From: Bimastos eiseni
Lineage: Eukaryota; Annelida; Clitellata; Crassiclitellata; Lumbricidae
Assembly (NCBI GenBank): GCA_959347315.1
Contig: OY365809.1
Location: 5,417,449-5,481,448, forward strand
Direction of reading: 5' to 3'
DNA: 64,000 bases
Numbering within the stretch: the first letter of the stretch is position 1; each line of letters starts with the position of its first letter. Shown one piece after another: positions 51,509 to 63,900 of this stretch. The translations under genes were made by a program, and so were the position numbers. A model generated the notes under the pieces. It was not told where the DNA came from, searched no databases, and worked only from the letters and a program-made list of their open reading frames with translations.

Positions 51509-53946
51509 TCAACAGTTTTCAGAGTGTTACCCCAGAAACCCAAACAGTTTTTACCCCAGAAGCCCAGTCTTCATGTCTAGCTGCCCACCTCTGACATTCC
51601 CTTGTTGACTTGGTCTTGACTGAGTTCCTGTGACTAAGTGATCGGACTGAACATGTGTGTAAGAGTTCATTCATTGGTGGTGATGTTTCTTGCTATCTGA
51701 CCATAATGTATTTGGTCTACAGGTTTAGAAATTATGATTACGAACTAACTCTTCTTAAGGAGCTGTTATAATCTATGTTTGTGAGTTTGTAAAACATATA
51801 CTTGACTGTGAGTAAGTAGTTATTTGTGCAATGCGATTTAGGCAGCATTGAAAAAACACTATCCAGATATACAAGCTATTTATCAAACATGATATATTAT
51901 GTTTATATTGACATGTATAATTTACAGATCATAATGAAAACTTACTTTTATAACACTGCTTCAATATAAATCTGTTCAATCAAATCTGTACTTACTGTGT
52001 CAATTGTAAAAATTGCATTTTGCAAATGTGTTCTTTTCATTTTTTGGTGTACTTGCTGTCATGTCATAACTGTAACATCCAAACTTCTAAAACACCACTG
52101 ACCACTGGAAAGCCGAGCACAGGGACCAGGTTATTCATGAGTGCTGCATCAAGTCAAGAGGGATGTCCAAAGGGTAGCCTGAAGGAGGTCTAACTTTTAA
52201 GTCCGGTTTCCATAAGGGCAGAGTATGTAGTCATGATTTATGATTGTACGGTTGAGGATCAGGTGAGTGCGTGTAGAAATTCTTGAAGAGATGATGAGAC
52301 CTCGGTTTTGAGTGGAAAGCTGAAGGGTGATTGATAGAGGAACCCCAAGCAGATGATGGAGGGTGATTGGCAGTGTTGGTGGATGATCAGAGGATGGTCC
52401 TTCCAGAGAAGTAATGCAGCGTTGGATGTGAGACTTTTAAATGAATAGAAATTTGACAGATCGATGATTGGGATGTGGACACAAATGGAGTGTAAATTGG
52501 GAGTCTTTATCAAGATGTTTGAATGTTGATGTGGAGGAAGCTTGCTAAAATCGGCTGCAATGGTCATAATATTCTGAAAGGCACGGGAGACCGATTGAAG
52601 GGGGAAAGGTGCTGTTTTTGGAGGCCCATAAGAAGTGTGTTTTGCAGCATCATGGCGGTAACAGACTGTCGCATAATAAGCTGCTAATAAAGGCTACACA
52701 CAAGAGGCTATGAGCTGATAGGTTACACAATGCAGTATAATCGTAATTTGGTTCGAAGTTCAGAAGTGAACATGCCATTTATTCACAAGCGCTGCTTGAA
52801 GTCAGAGCAATTAAGTCCTTGACTGGCCAAAATAAGAGGATGACAAGATATGCTGTTGAAGTACAAGCAGGATGGCATTGCTAGAAGGCCAGAATGATTA
52901 TAGGCCTACTCTTATAAATGATCTTTGGTAAGAGTAGCAGTCACAAATTAAGGGTTGTGTACAAGGACCCATTAATACAAATTCCTTGGGTTGTGTGTAA
53001 GTTGTGGCTGGTGGATTGAATTAATCGTTTTTAATAATTGGAACAGATGGAACTTCGGTTTTGGCTAGTGTCCGAGGAGAGGCTTGGTGGATTAGCGGCA
53101 AATTACCTCAACCGGCTATGTTACCTATGTAGACCTATATACATCGACATACCGGGTCATCGAAAATTAGAAAATTATCGTTAGACATGAACAAAAGCAA
53201 ATACCGACTTTTCCATATGCCAATGCAGTTAGCTACATTTGCGTCTCACGCGCCTCTGAAATGTGGCGCCCATTCTAATTTCTCCCAACACCGTCCGTCC
53301 ATCCGTTTGATTGGACTCTATTACCGATTAGAGCGGTCGGCCCGTAACACTCAGCGCACGCTGAGTGAGCGGGTTAGACTCTCGTCCGGGCTGTCACTGT
53401 GAGTGTGTAGGGACCTTGAGCGAGTCCTTCGCACACAATTGCTCTGCATTACAAATGCAGTTGCGCCGTCGTGGCGTGTGTGCACTTCTGCACTTAAGTG
53501 ATAGAAGGGCGATATCAAAACACAGTTGTATTGTATTGTATTGTTTAGGGTCACCGTGCAAGGACCGTTCTAAGCCGAGATTTAAATATTTTAAATAAGC
53601 CTGCAACTTCAAGATCAATAGATGGGGAAATATTAAGACACTAAATTATTAGTGGTTCTCACACAAACTTTACCTTTTTGTTAAATTCTGACCGTTATGC
53701 TATTACATTTTTATACTGTTAGCGAGATACTACCCCGTAGTCCCAGTAGACCGTGCGCTAGCTGTTTCCTGTTAGTCGATGCTTATTTCTGAACTGTTGC
53801 CCTTTTATTGTGTCAAAGTGGGAGCAGGGATTTTTGAAAGAAAGGCCGAAGTACGACATCGTCTTACAAAGTTTTTGATGACACCTACTTATGACATCGA
53901 CTGAGTGATTAAATCCACTTATATTTAACTTGACATCTTAGTCAAA
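51509..53946. other. Spacer between the two FAAH genes
   Basis: It holds the copy A 3' UTR, a decayed repeat at about 52060-52340 ('cttctaaaacaccactgacc', related to segments near 11160 and 13630), a SINE at 53325-53550, and the copy B promoter. No other gene is supported. Confidence 0.5.
53325..53550 (+). repeat. tRNA-derived SINE (family 1)
   Basis: It has the A-box-like GATTAGAGCGGTCGGC and shares the body 'gtagggaccttgagcgagtc' and 'tcgtggcgtgtgtgcacttc' with the copy at 19213-19440. It ends in a TTGTA tandem tail (ttgtattgtattgtattg). It lies about 400 bp upstream of FAAH copy B. Confidence 0.75.
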
Positions 53947-54960
53947 ATGAATGAAGTTAGGGATGCATTTTCTTTTTTTGTGTTTGAAAAGTTGCTTAAG
54001 TTTGAGGTATTCGAGGCTGACAGAGGTTTTTCAGAGTACCATGTAAAGGCTGCGCTCGGAGTTCTAGGAGCGACGGTGGGAGCAGCGGTTGTGTGGCGAT
54101 GGATCAAACGGAGGGAAAAGACGGCAAGGTTGACTCGGCTAAGGAAGAAGAAACAGGAGGAACGTGTGCAGGCAATGGAGAAGCTGGAACAAATCATTAA
54201 AAAATCTGAGGTTGGTTATACTGGTTAAATTCTACCGGTTTTAAGTAAGCAGTCTTTATGTGCATCTGAAAAATGCATGTATGGCCTACATTAAATTGTG
54301 TACAACTATTACATACATAATTTATTTGATAGACTTTAACTGATGTAAATTTTATAGATTTGTTAACTAAATGTGACTGGAAATACACCAATTGACAAAG
54401 TGACTATTGAATGGTTTAGCATATAACATTCAGCACCAGTGGTTTGAATTCAACTTCCAAAACTTTGAGATACTCAATATTTTACTGAAATGTCTTTTTG
54501 GGCTGCAATAACTGATGATGTGTGGGGTGTTTCTTGCATTCAATTCTTTATCTAAATACCAAGTATTTTGGGGGATTTATATACACCAGATAATTTTTTT
54601 ATGTTTGGATTTATATTTCTGAAAATTAGAGATCCAGCACCTTTGGATGATAATTTCACTCACTGGTTGACTAAATGCTGAAAACTAACTTTATGCTTTA
54701 ATTTAACCCACAGTGGATCATTGAATAGCTAATTGTTTAATGTTTCAGATAACCGCTGAGCACGCAGACGCAATAATCAAATTAGGTATCACAGAACTTC
54801 TGGACCAGATAAAGACAGCACGTTTGACTGCTTCGGAAGTGCTAACTGCTTATCAGATTAAGGTTAGTTTTTCCAAAATAGTTCAATTTATCTTGTTGGT
54901 CATAATTCATTCACTAATATGAGAATTTATGTTTCAGCACCCTAAAAGGCACTGCATTGC

Positions 54961-54992
<32 letters not shown>

Positions 54993-57900
54993 TGTGCCCT
55001 ATGCTTCTTGCATATCAAGTGATTTGGTCTTGCAATGCAGTGTTTATCAACTGGTTGATACTGATTTATTATAGAGATTTGCATTATACTTATCTTCACT
55101 TCCTCATTATGTTACAAATGAGACCAGTGTTACCTTAAACATTGCTATTTCATTCTGATTTGCATGGTCAACAGTGCTGAAGACATTATTTTCCTGCTTC
55201 TTTGTTTTTGGTTTGATATTGCTTTCTTCTGCAATAAAAAGTTGCCCTAATTGAAGATTTGAAGCAATTAAAAGGCTTTGTATAAATATGATCTAAGTTC
55301 AAATTATAAACATTGTTTACTTGCCTGGTTATTATCCTCAGAAAAATATGTAGCGTGGTTGCAGATGATACTATCTTACAAATGCCTGTGCTGTGCTTTT
55401 GCTCTTAGGCCCTGGACGTTCACAAGAAGACGAACTGCCTTGTGGAGCCAATTTTTGAGGCTGAAGTACGATGATAAACAATTGAAGTTTCTCGGTTCAT
55501 GCATATTCATTACCTGGTCTTGTATCAATTTGTCTCATGACTGAGCTGAATTTATTGTTACTGATAATAAGCTAATTAATATAATTGCTGGAGAAATGTG
55601 TAAATGTACATCTATGTACATTTAAACATTTCTCCAGCAACTATAGCTGTTATTATTTATGATTGTTTTCTTGCCTTTATGAATTCCTGTATCTCCTTGT
55701 TTATGGTCAGTCAATTGCATCATCTTCCTCAACCAGCCCACATTCAGTTCAAAAGTTCTCTTTGTTAAGTCCAAAGTGGGTATTGCATCATAATATCTCA
55801 GAGGTCACATTCGCTTCTCTCTTTCTGCAGCTTCTCATCGACCTCTCCGCTCCTTGGTCTGGCATACTCTCTTTGTTCTGTGAAGTAGTTGATACTGGAC
55901 CACTATGGTCCGAACTAGATCTTTTGCTACCATCAGGTCCTCCTTATGGAATGCCCTTCCCTCATCTCTATTTGTTCTAATTCTTTCTGGGTCTCCTTCT
56001 CCCTCCTCAAAGTTTTTCCCTATTATGGGACACTCGCACTGGGAGTGCTACTAATTGGCTGCTGCTGGCTGTGGCACTATGTAGAGTAATAAATACGATA
56101 CAATATTTGCACTGAATCAAATTTGGCCTACTATAATTTTTAATAGAAGTCGCTCTAAGCTTTAGGGAAGTACCTTTCTCTTAATGTCATGTTAAGATTT
56201 GATGTTCTTGTATATTCATGTAATTGTAGTGGTTATATAATTTCTGTAGTGCCTTATGATTTGAAGTCTTGCTTGCTCTTCAACACTTGTAGTTTGTCAT
56301 TGAGGTGCCTTGTGATTGAAATGTTTTGCTGTTTGCTATTTATGAGGATTTTGTTGCTTAACAGAGTTTTAAGAATTTGACTATTTTGTGAACCAGGAAT
56401 GGGCAAAGAACTTAGACCGTACAAGCCAACGAGGGCCTCTTCATGGTCTACCCATTAGCATCAAGGACTGTGCTGCCATCAGGGTACTTTCGAGTCGTTT
56501 TGTTTAATGTGAGAAGGTAACAGTAACGTTTTAATTATGCATCTCCAATAGAGGATCTCCTGTATAATCCAGCTACATGTGTATTTCGAGTTTGACATGC
56601 TTTGAGTTGACAGATTTCCCGTCAGCTTCATCTTTAGCACCCTCTTCCCAGTCGATTCCCATCTCCTTCAAGTCTTGTCTAAGGGTGCTTCTCCAGGTTT
56701 TCGCCGGTCTTCCTCTGCTCCTTCCATTTTTCGGCATCCATCCCAGTGTCGTCTTTGCCGGGCGCTGTGGTGGCACCACAAAATGTGTCCAGCTATACTC
56801 CTTCTCCTCCGTCTGATGATCTCGTCCATCTTCCCCACCTCTGCCAACCTCAGAACCTCCTCATTCGTGATATGATTCCTCCCATGATATGCCCAAAATT
56901 TATGGTCAAGAAGGATGATAATACATTAATCTGACGTTTTATTAGGGTGCTAGTCCAGTGGTTTGCACACTGGACTGTCAACCATGAGGTTCTGGGTTCA
57001 AAGCCCCAATTTAGGGTAAATGGTTTTTTGTAGATTTCAGGTCGAGTTGCTCCCCCTTTCTATCACTGCTATAATGAGCACACCCACCGTCAGTGGGAGG
57101 ATCAGACTGTGAGTGAGAGGGAAGGCCACCTGCCCTCATAAGTGAAGGAAAATCAAGCAGTTGACACCTCATACCCATGCCAGCCTCTCATTGTTGACTG
57201 GCTGGAACTGCTCTTGCGGTATCTCAGTTGCCTATGCGGTTCAATTCTATGATCATGAACAAGTTACTGTATCGAGTGCTATTCTCAAGAGTTGTTGATT
57301 GTTTGCATCGAGTGAATTTAACTTAATTTTTCAATGTATGTAATTTTTACGTTATGTCTTGATATTTCCAGAAGAATAATTGAGTTTGTTGTTTTAGGGT
57401 TATGATTCGACGATCGGTTGTTCCCAGTATATTGATCAGCGATTTGAAGACGATTGTGTCTTAGTACAGGTAAACTCTGTCTTCATACAGGTTAATTGTG
57501 CTTTGTACAGGTGTTCTGTGTCTTATTACAGGTAAATTGTATCTTAGTACAAGTGAACTGTTTCTTAGTACAGGTAAATTGTGTCTAAATACAGGTGAAC
57601 TGTGTCTTAGTACAGGTAAATTGTGTCTAAGTACAGGTAAATTGTGTCTAAATGCAGGTAAATTGTGTTTTAGTACAGATTAACTGTAGGTGGAGTTTTC
57701 AGACCATGAAGTGAACTGTTTTGTTGTCTTGATCACAAGTTACAGTACTATACAGGCATTTATGGAAGAACATGTCATAGCAAAAGTTGATTTTAATTAT
57801 CATTGAGTTGACTATATACATAGCCAGCCTATTTTTCTGAAAACATCTGTCTGTTTGTTTGGTAAACTGTCTCTTCTGGTAAAAATTCTATCTCCTTACT

Positions 57901-60900
57901 CCGAACCTTAATCTCTCACAGCGTCTGCTTGTCTTGTCTTACACTCTTATCAAGTGAACTAATGGGACAAGAGATGTCCAGTAGGAACCAAGACTTGATG
58001 GCCCGAGATTGATAAAACTGCTAAATGGTTGTGGACCACGCCATGTGTCGAATATTTTATGTTTAGGCATTACAGACTAGTGTCATTATTTTTGCCTTGT
58101 GCATTTTTCAACTTAGGTTCTGAAACAACAGGGCGCAGTTCCTTTTGTCAAGACTAACATTCCACAGACTATGATCAGGTGGTGTTTCAAAACTTGGAAG
58201 AAACTGAACCATAGCTTGTTTGTTAATTATATTTATTGTACTTGTTACTTATCTGCTGGGTCAGTAAATTTAAATCTGAGGTAGAAGATGGGTGTTTAGC
58301 AACGTCTTTGTCCGTAATCCTTACGGTATCTAAAATGCATAATACAATAAATCTGTTGTGTTGTACAATTTGGTTGACTTGAGATGTTAACTATATTGTT
58401 GAACTGTATTACTTTGTACAGTATAGTCCTTAATGTCCAGTAATGGGTTTATACTAGTCTTGTAGTATCATTTATACAACAGTGCAGTTATATTTTGTTT
58501 CATTTCACCACTGAGATCTTGTACTGTTTTCGGACTGAACATGGTTTGATCTGATCGTGCATTGATTTTGTAGTTTTGAATCAACCAATCCAATCTTTGG
58601 ACGGACAGCCAATCCGCACGACCTGAAGCGATCGGCAGGTGGTTCATCTGGGGGTGAGGCTGCCCTGATAGCAGGTGGAGGGTCTTTGTTCGGCATTGGA
58701 TCAGATGTCGGAGGCAGCATCAGAAATCCGGCCGCCATGTGCGGTATAGCAGGATTCAAACCGACTGCTTTTCGAATTAGGTACTGCCCAGTTAAGCAGC
58801 ACTTGTGATCCAGTCTGATTTCATCCAAGAATTTCTCTCAACAGTAAATTAAACTAAACCAAATGCTTCAACTGATTATCAAAAATTTCTTATTTGTTTG
58901 CCTTTTTCATTGAATTATTAACTGGACAGCATCAATACATACGGCTTTTGAATTTATTAGATCTTTGATTTCGTCTGTTGATTGGAAAAAAATATGAAAT
59001 GCAACTAGAAGATCCTTTTACCTGAGATTTCTATGATTTTATGACTTATACTTGAGATTCAACATTTGCTTTCCTCAGTTAAATTTAAAACAAAATATAA
59101 AAACAACTAGAAGATTCTTTTTTGAGAGAGTGATATGTATAACCATCCTTTTGCTGTTTAAAACTGACAACGGTAAAGCGGCAAAGGTTTTCTACGCGAG
59201 TTGAGTGACATAGTGGCAAGATTAGTAATTGATTCATCTGACTTTCATGGAACTACAGTGCTAATAGATCTGCCAATCACTCTGCATAATATTGCATGCG
59301 TCCATGAGTAAAGGTAAGTGTGAACAGATGCATCCTAAATGACCTTTGAACTGGTCCTTATCTAGTGAATCACTGGTCCTACTTGTATGAGCAAAGATGT
59401 CTGAACTGTCTGAACTTTTGGTTTCCCTGCTATTGGATTTTGACTTGGGTTTTTCAATTTATTTAAATGGTTACAGTGCTGATTTTACCTTATGTGATTT
59501 TACTTACTATGATTTATTGTAGTATTATGAAGTTTCAATCTTATTAAATATTAGTGGTAGTATTTTATATCTATGAGGCTGGTGTCGGTCAATGTAATAG
59601 AAGTTGTTTCTATTTTTATTGTATTTGAAATCTTTTCTTTCAGTACTAAAGGTGGACGATCGCTGCTGAAGGGGAAACACAGTATGATGTTCATCATTGT
59701 TTGAATTGCATTAGGCGTCATGAGTTAAGGGAAGGTAACAGAGTTGCTCATTTTTTGCACATTCCTCTATTTGAGCCTCATTCGCACAGTAGAAGTCGTT
59801 GAAGTTTCGATCTGTTTGACAATTACAAGACTCTCTTGGACCCTCATATCAAGACCATACATACCACATCTGGTCTTTGTTCTGTAAACTGCCCTCTGGT
59901 CGATTGAGGAGGGAATTAAACAAGGACTTGCTGAGTGATTTTTCGCTTAAAAGTTGAGCAGAATATGGATCAATTTCTGACAGAGCCTTGAAGTTTTTGA
60001 TTCCTTCAGTACGTCATATCTCTGTGAAATTGGGTTCCCGGTGATGCTTGGAATAAAAAACAAATACAGATCGAAACTTCAACTTGATTGACTTACGTCT
60101 ACAGTTGACATTAATAAAGCCTGATATTGTTGTGCAAGCCCCATCTTCGAACTATAATTATTAAACTTCCATGTTGACTTGATTAATTAGACGGTATTAG
60201 CCTATCTGCATGTTAGTTGAAAGATGGGAAATAAAATAAGAGAATTTTCAATTAAATAACTTTTATTGTGTACATTGTACAACAATAATTATTTTAATAT
60301 AAGCCTAATAAATATAGCAAAATTCGTTAATAATATTATGACCAATATTGTAATTCTAATAATCTACTTACGATCTATTCTAATTAAATGAATTGCCAGA
60401 GAACATTTCTTACGAGTTCTGTTTGGGGTACACACACCAATATTTTTTCAGTTTGGGGTACAATAAAAAAACAGGTTGGGAACCGTTGCTCTACACAGTA
60501 ATCATCTTAAGGAAGGATTGAATCCATGCTCCACATTACGAGGCAAGCGCTCTAACCAATCGTCTACATACCCCATCCTTCTCACTCAAACTGTGCATTG
60601 ATCTGATGCGCTTTGAAGAATCGTTGATGCATGTATGTTCATCTCGAAACAATAACAATGTCATGGATGATGCTCAGTTTCCATCATTTGTTTTCAAACA
60701 GTCAATGCTTGTTACGGTCCACTGGCTCGGAACGTTGATGGTTTGATCCTGATGATGAAAGCTCTGCTCGTTCCTGAGATGTTCCTGTTGGATCCATTAG
60801 TACCAGTCATGCCATTCAATGATGAGGTACAGCAACAATACTTGCTCTTTCTCTTCCTCTGTTCTGGAATTTATACAATTGATTTTTTTAGTGATGACCG

Positions 60901-63900
60901 TGACATGAGTTGGAAACAACAAATGAATCGTTAACTGTTTGATAAAATGCTGAACATGACTTTTGTGGGATATCATACGATATCATGAACTTCATGTTTC
61001 AGGTGTTTTGTATAAAAATACCTGAAAAATTAACTATCTATAAATACTTTGTTTGAATAGTATCTTAAACACCATCAAGATGTATTTTATTTTTGAGATG
61101 TATTAGTTCCTTTTTATAATTATTTATATATTGCTTTGGTAGTTACTTTTTAATTTGTTTACTCTCTGTTTCCACCTTTCTCCCTTCCTCTCTCTTGATA
61201 TATCTCGATAGCAATGAGGTTGAGGAAGACTGTGTTGAAAGCCCCAAAAAGGCTGAGCAAATTCCCAGTAGTCAGAGCATTTCTATTGTGCTATGAATTA
61301 GCATATCAATATTTGTGGTTTGGCCTTCTTTTTTTTAATTTTTCCTTCATTATTGACTTTGGTTATTAATATTTGCCATGAGGTATTTCATGATTTTTTT
61401 GGAACTATCAAGTTATATACACAGAATGCTGTTGTTGTTTTATTTTTTATTCAGCTTTGTTTCTTTAGTGAGCTATTATTGAGATGGCAGTAGCCTACGA
61501 AATGGTAGAGCTCTTTTCTTTCTGCTTTATTGAATTTGTTGTCAATATTTTTATGAAAGTTATGTAAGCAGTACAGCGTTTGATTTTGTGAATAAGGAAA
61601 GCATTTTGCTTTTGTGTTTACAAAGGTGTTGAAGGATAAGCGGTCGCTCAGAATCGGATATTCTTTCTTCATTGGTTCCTTTGAAGCAGTTCCTGCTATG
61701 ACAAGAGCCGTTGCTGAGGCAAAGGCGCTTCTTGAGGCATCTGGGCATCAGGTAATATGCGCACCTGAAATTATCTGTAGTACTTATATATCTACACTGG
61801 CCTCCTGGCTGGTCGACTGTTATGCTTGGATTGGATCTTGCTTTCTGCTGCACTTGTCTTATTGGCCCGATACCCAAAATACCCATGTCCCTGGATATAT
61901 CTGGCCTCCCTTCACATAGAGTTTTGCACTCTTCAACTAAAGGGGAGCTTCTGGTCTCTATGGCACGCTCGTCACTAATGCTGCATTGAGTTTTCTCAGT
62001 GGTTGGTCCATCCACCAGCAATGGACTCCCGGTTGCCCTACGTCTTCCTCCCCTTACAATGACCTACCTACCTTTTGCAAGCTGTTAAAGTTATTTATTT
62101 TTGGCCATGGCTGGGCTGGGAGCACCTATGAGTAGTTTTCCTTGAAGAGGTGAGCACTATATATAAATTCTTGAAATGAATGAATACGTGCGACATTATT
62201 CTCCACTGGGGTCACCTCTGTGTAGCAGATATTGAATAGCTGCCTTAGTCTGTCACCTTCACGAGCTCTGACCTTAGTGATAAGGTCTCTTGAATCCTGC
62301 TCTCATCTGAACAGGGTTTTCTAATTGTCCATTGCGCTCATGTCTCCACTGGACAGAACCACGCTTTCTCAGTTGTCGGCACCTTGACCTTCCTCTTGAG
62401 CTTTGCATCCTTCCCAGGACCTTCTCTCTCATGTTCTTTTCTCTCCTTAAAACTATTCCTTTTTTCATTCTGGAGTTGGGAGTGCCTCTGAGTAGTTTTC
62501 TGATGGGGAGCTACATAAATGTTCAGTATGAATGACTGAGCGATGATGCATTCTAGTTTCAGTTCAGCAAAGTAATTCTTATATTTGAACCATGTACTTT
62601 GTTAACTATCTCTACGGCTGTTTAGAAAATTTATGCTACTTTGATCACAAAATTAAAATTTGACTTTAGAAACTATAACAATGCCTGATCCTTAATGCAT
62701 CAATTAGTTCTTACTCCTTCCCAAATTGTTTTCCTAGGGGATCATTTCAACCTCGGATTAAATAGTGACTAAATTGTAAAATTAATATTTCTTACATATT
62801 TTTAAGACATGATTGATATGACATTTTCTCTGCAAATTACTTTTAGTTGGTTCCATATGAAGAGAAGTTGACGGAAGTTTGTCAGCTGTGGGTACCTTGT
62901 ATGTTTGCTGATGGCATCAAAGAAATGGCAGAGCTTCTGTATGTTCTGTTTTGCATATATCTACTTTTGCCATATCTTATTCCTTTTTCACATAACAATG
63001 ATGAGGTTCAGTTGTCACAGTTGATTTTAACGATGATGCCAATTTAGTTTCTTCTTGTGGTAGTTTTTGGTAAACTATGCTAATGACATTCGAGCAATCG
63101 TATACTGCCAATTAAAGGAGGAGGCTAATCATGGACAATCTGTGCTAGGATTATCATCATATTAGTCACGTGTGGCGGACCCATGCTGACTTGTGGAGAC
63201 CAACCAAATGATTCCCATTTGTAGTTGATACATGGGTGGTAGTTGAACTTGAAATAGTCGGTATGACATTTAAGATTTGGTTTCTTTTTTGTTCACTTTC
63301 TTTGGTGAGATTTAGAACCTAATAGAATTGGCATAAAATTATGCGCATCGTATTTATAAGATTATTTTTACAGCGCCTCTCACAGTATAGAATATTCAGA
63401 GGCAATTTCAGCGGAGAAAAGAAATGCCTTGAGAGAACGAGAGCACGAGCGAGAAGTGCCAGGCATTAGTTAGTTCGTGGAAGAGGGGAGGTCATTCTAC
63501 GTCAAATGATCTGTCACAGCAACTGCCCGACATTGAGCCAAGGCAGACCTAACATGAGGGACAAAGAGATCCAAACGGTCAATGTTGCAACAAAAGGCTG
63601 ACGCATATAGTCAGAAAGATATTTGGGCACAAAGCCTATTTGAGATTTTAAGACCAGCAGAAGGATCCTATATTGGATATGTGAGGTGAATGGGAGCCAG
63701 TGTATGACTTCAGCCATGGGTAGAAGTGTCAGTAAACTGAGGAAGGCATGCTATGAGCCAAGCAGCAGTTTAAGAGTGAAGGGAGAGACACAACTTGGGG
63801 AGACCCATATGTGATTTTTTTTTACTGGTTTGCTTTAGAATTATGCCATCTTGTGCAGAACTTTATGCTCTAAGGGTTTACGAATGGAAAATCTGTGTGG

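Noticed and set aside
56573..56934. Overlapping frames with [12 protein letters not shown] and similar text as a gene
   Set aside because: They lie inside FAAH copy B intron 4. The minus-strand frame ([15 protein letters not shown]) looks like a decayed retroelement fragment, too short to name.
57498..57683. 61-codon frame of LSTGKLCLN repeats as a possible repeat protein
   Set aside because: It is the intronic splice-site minisatellite read in one frame, better explained as repeat DNA.
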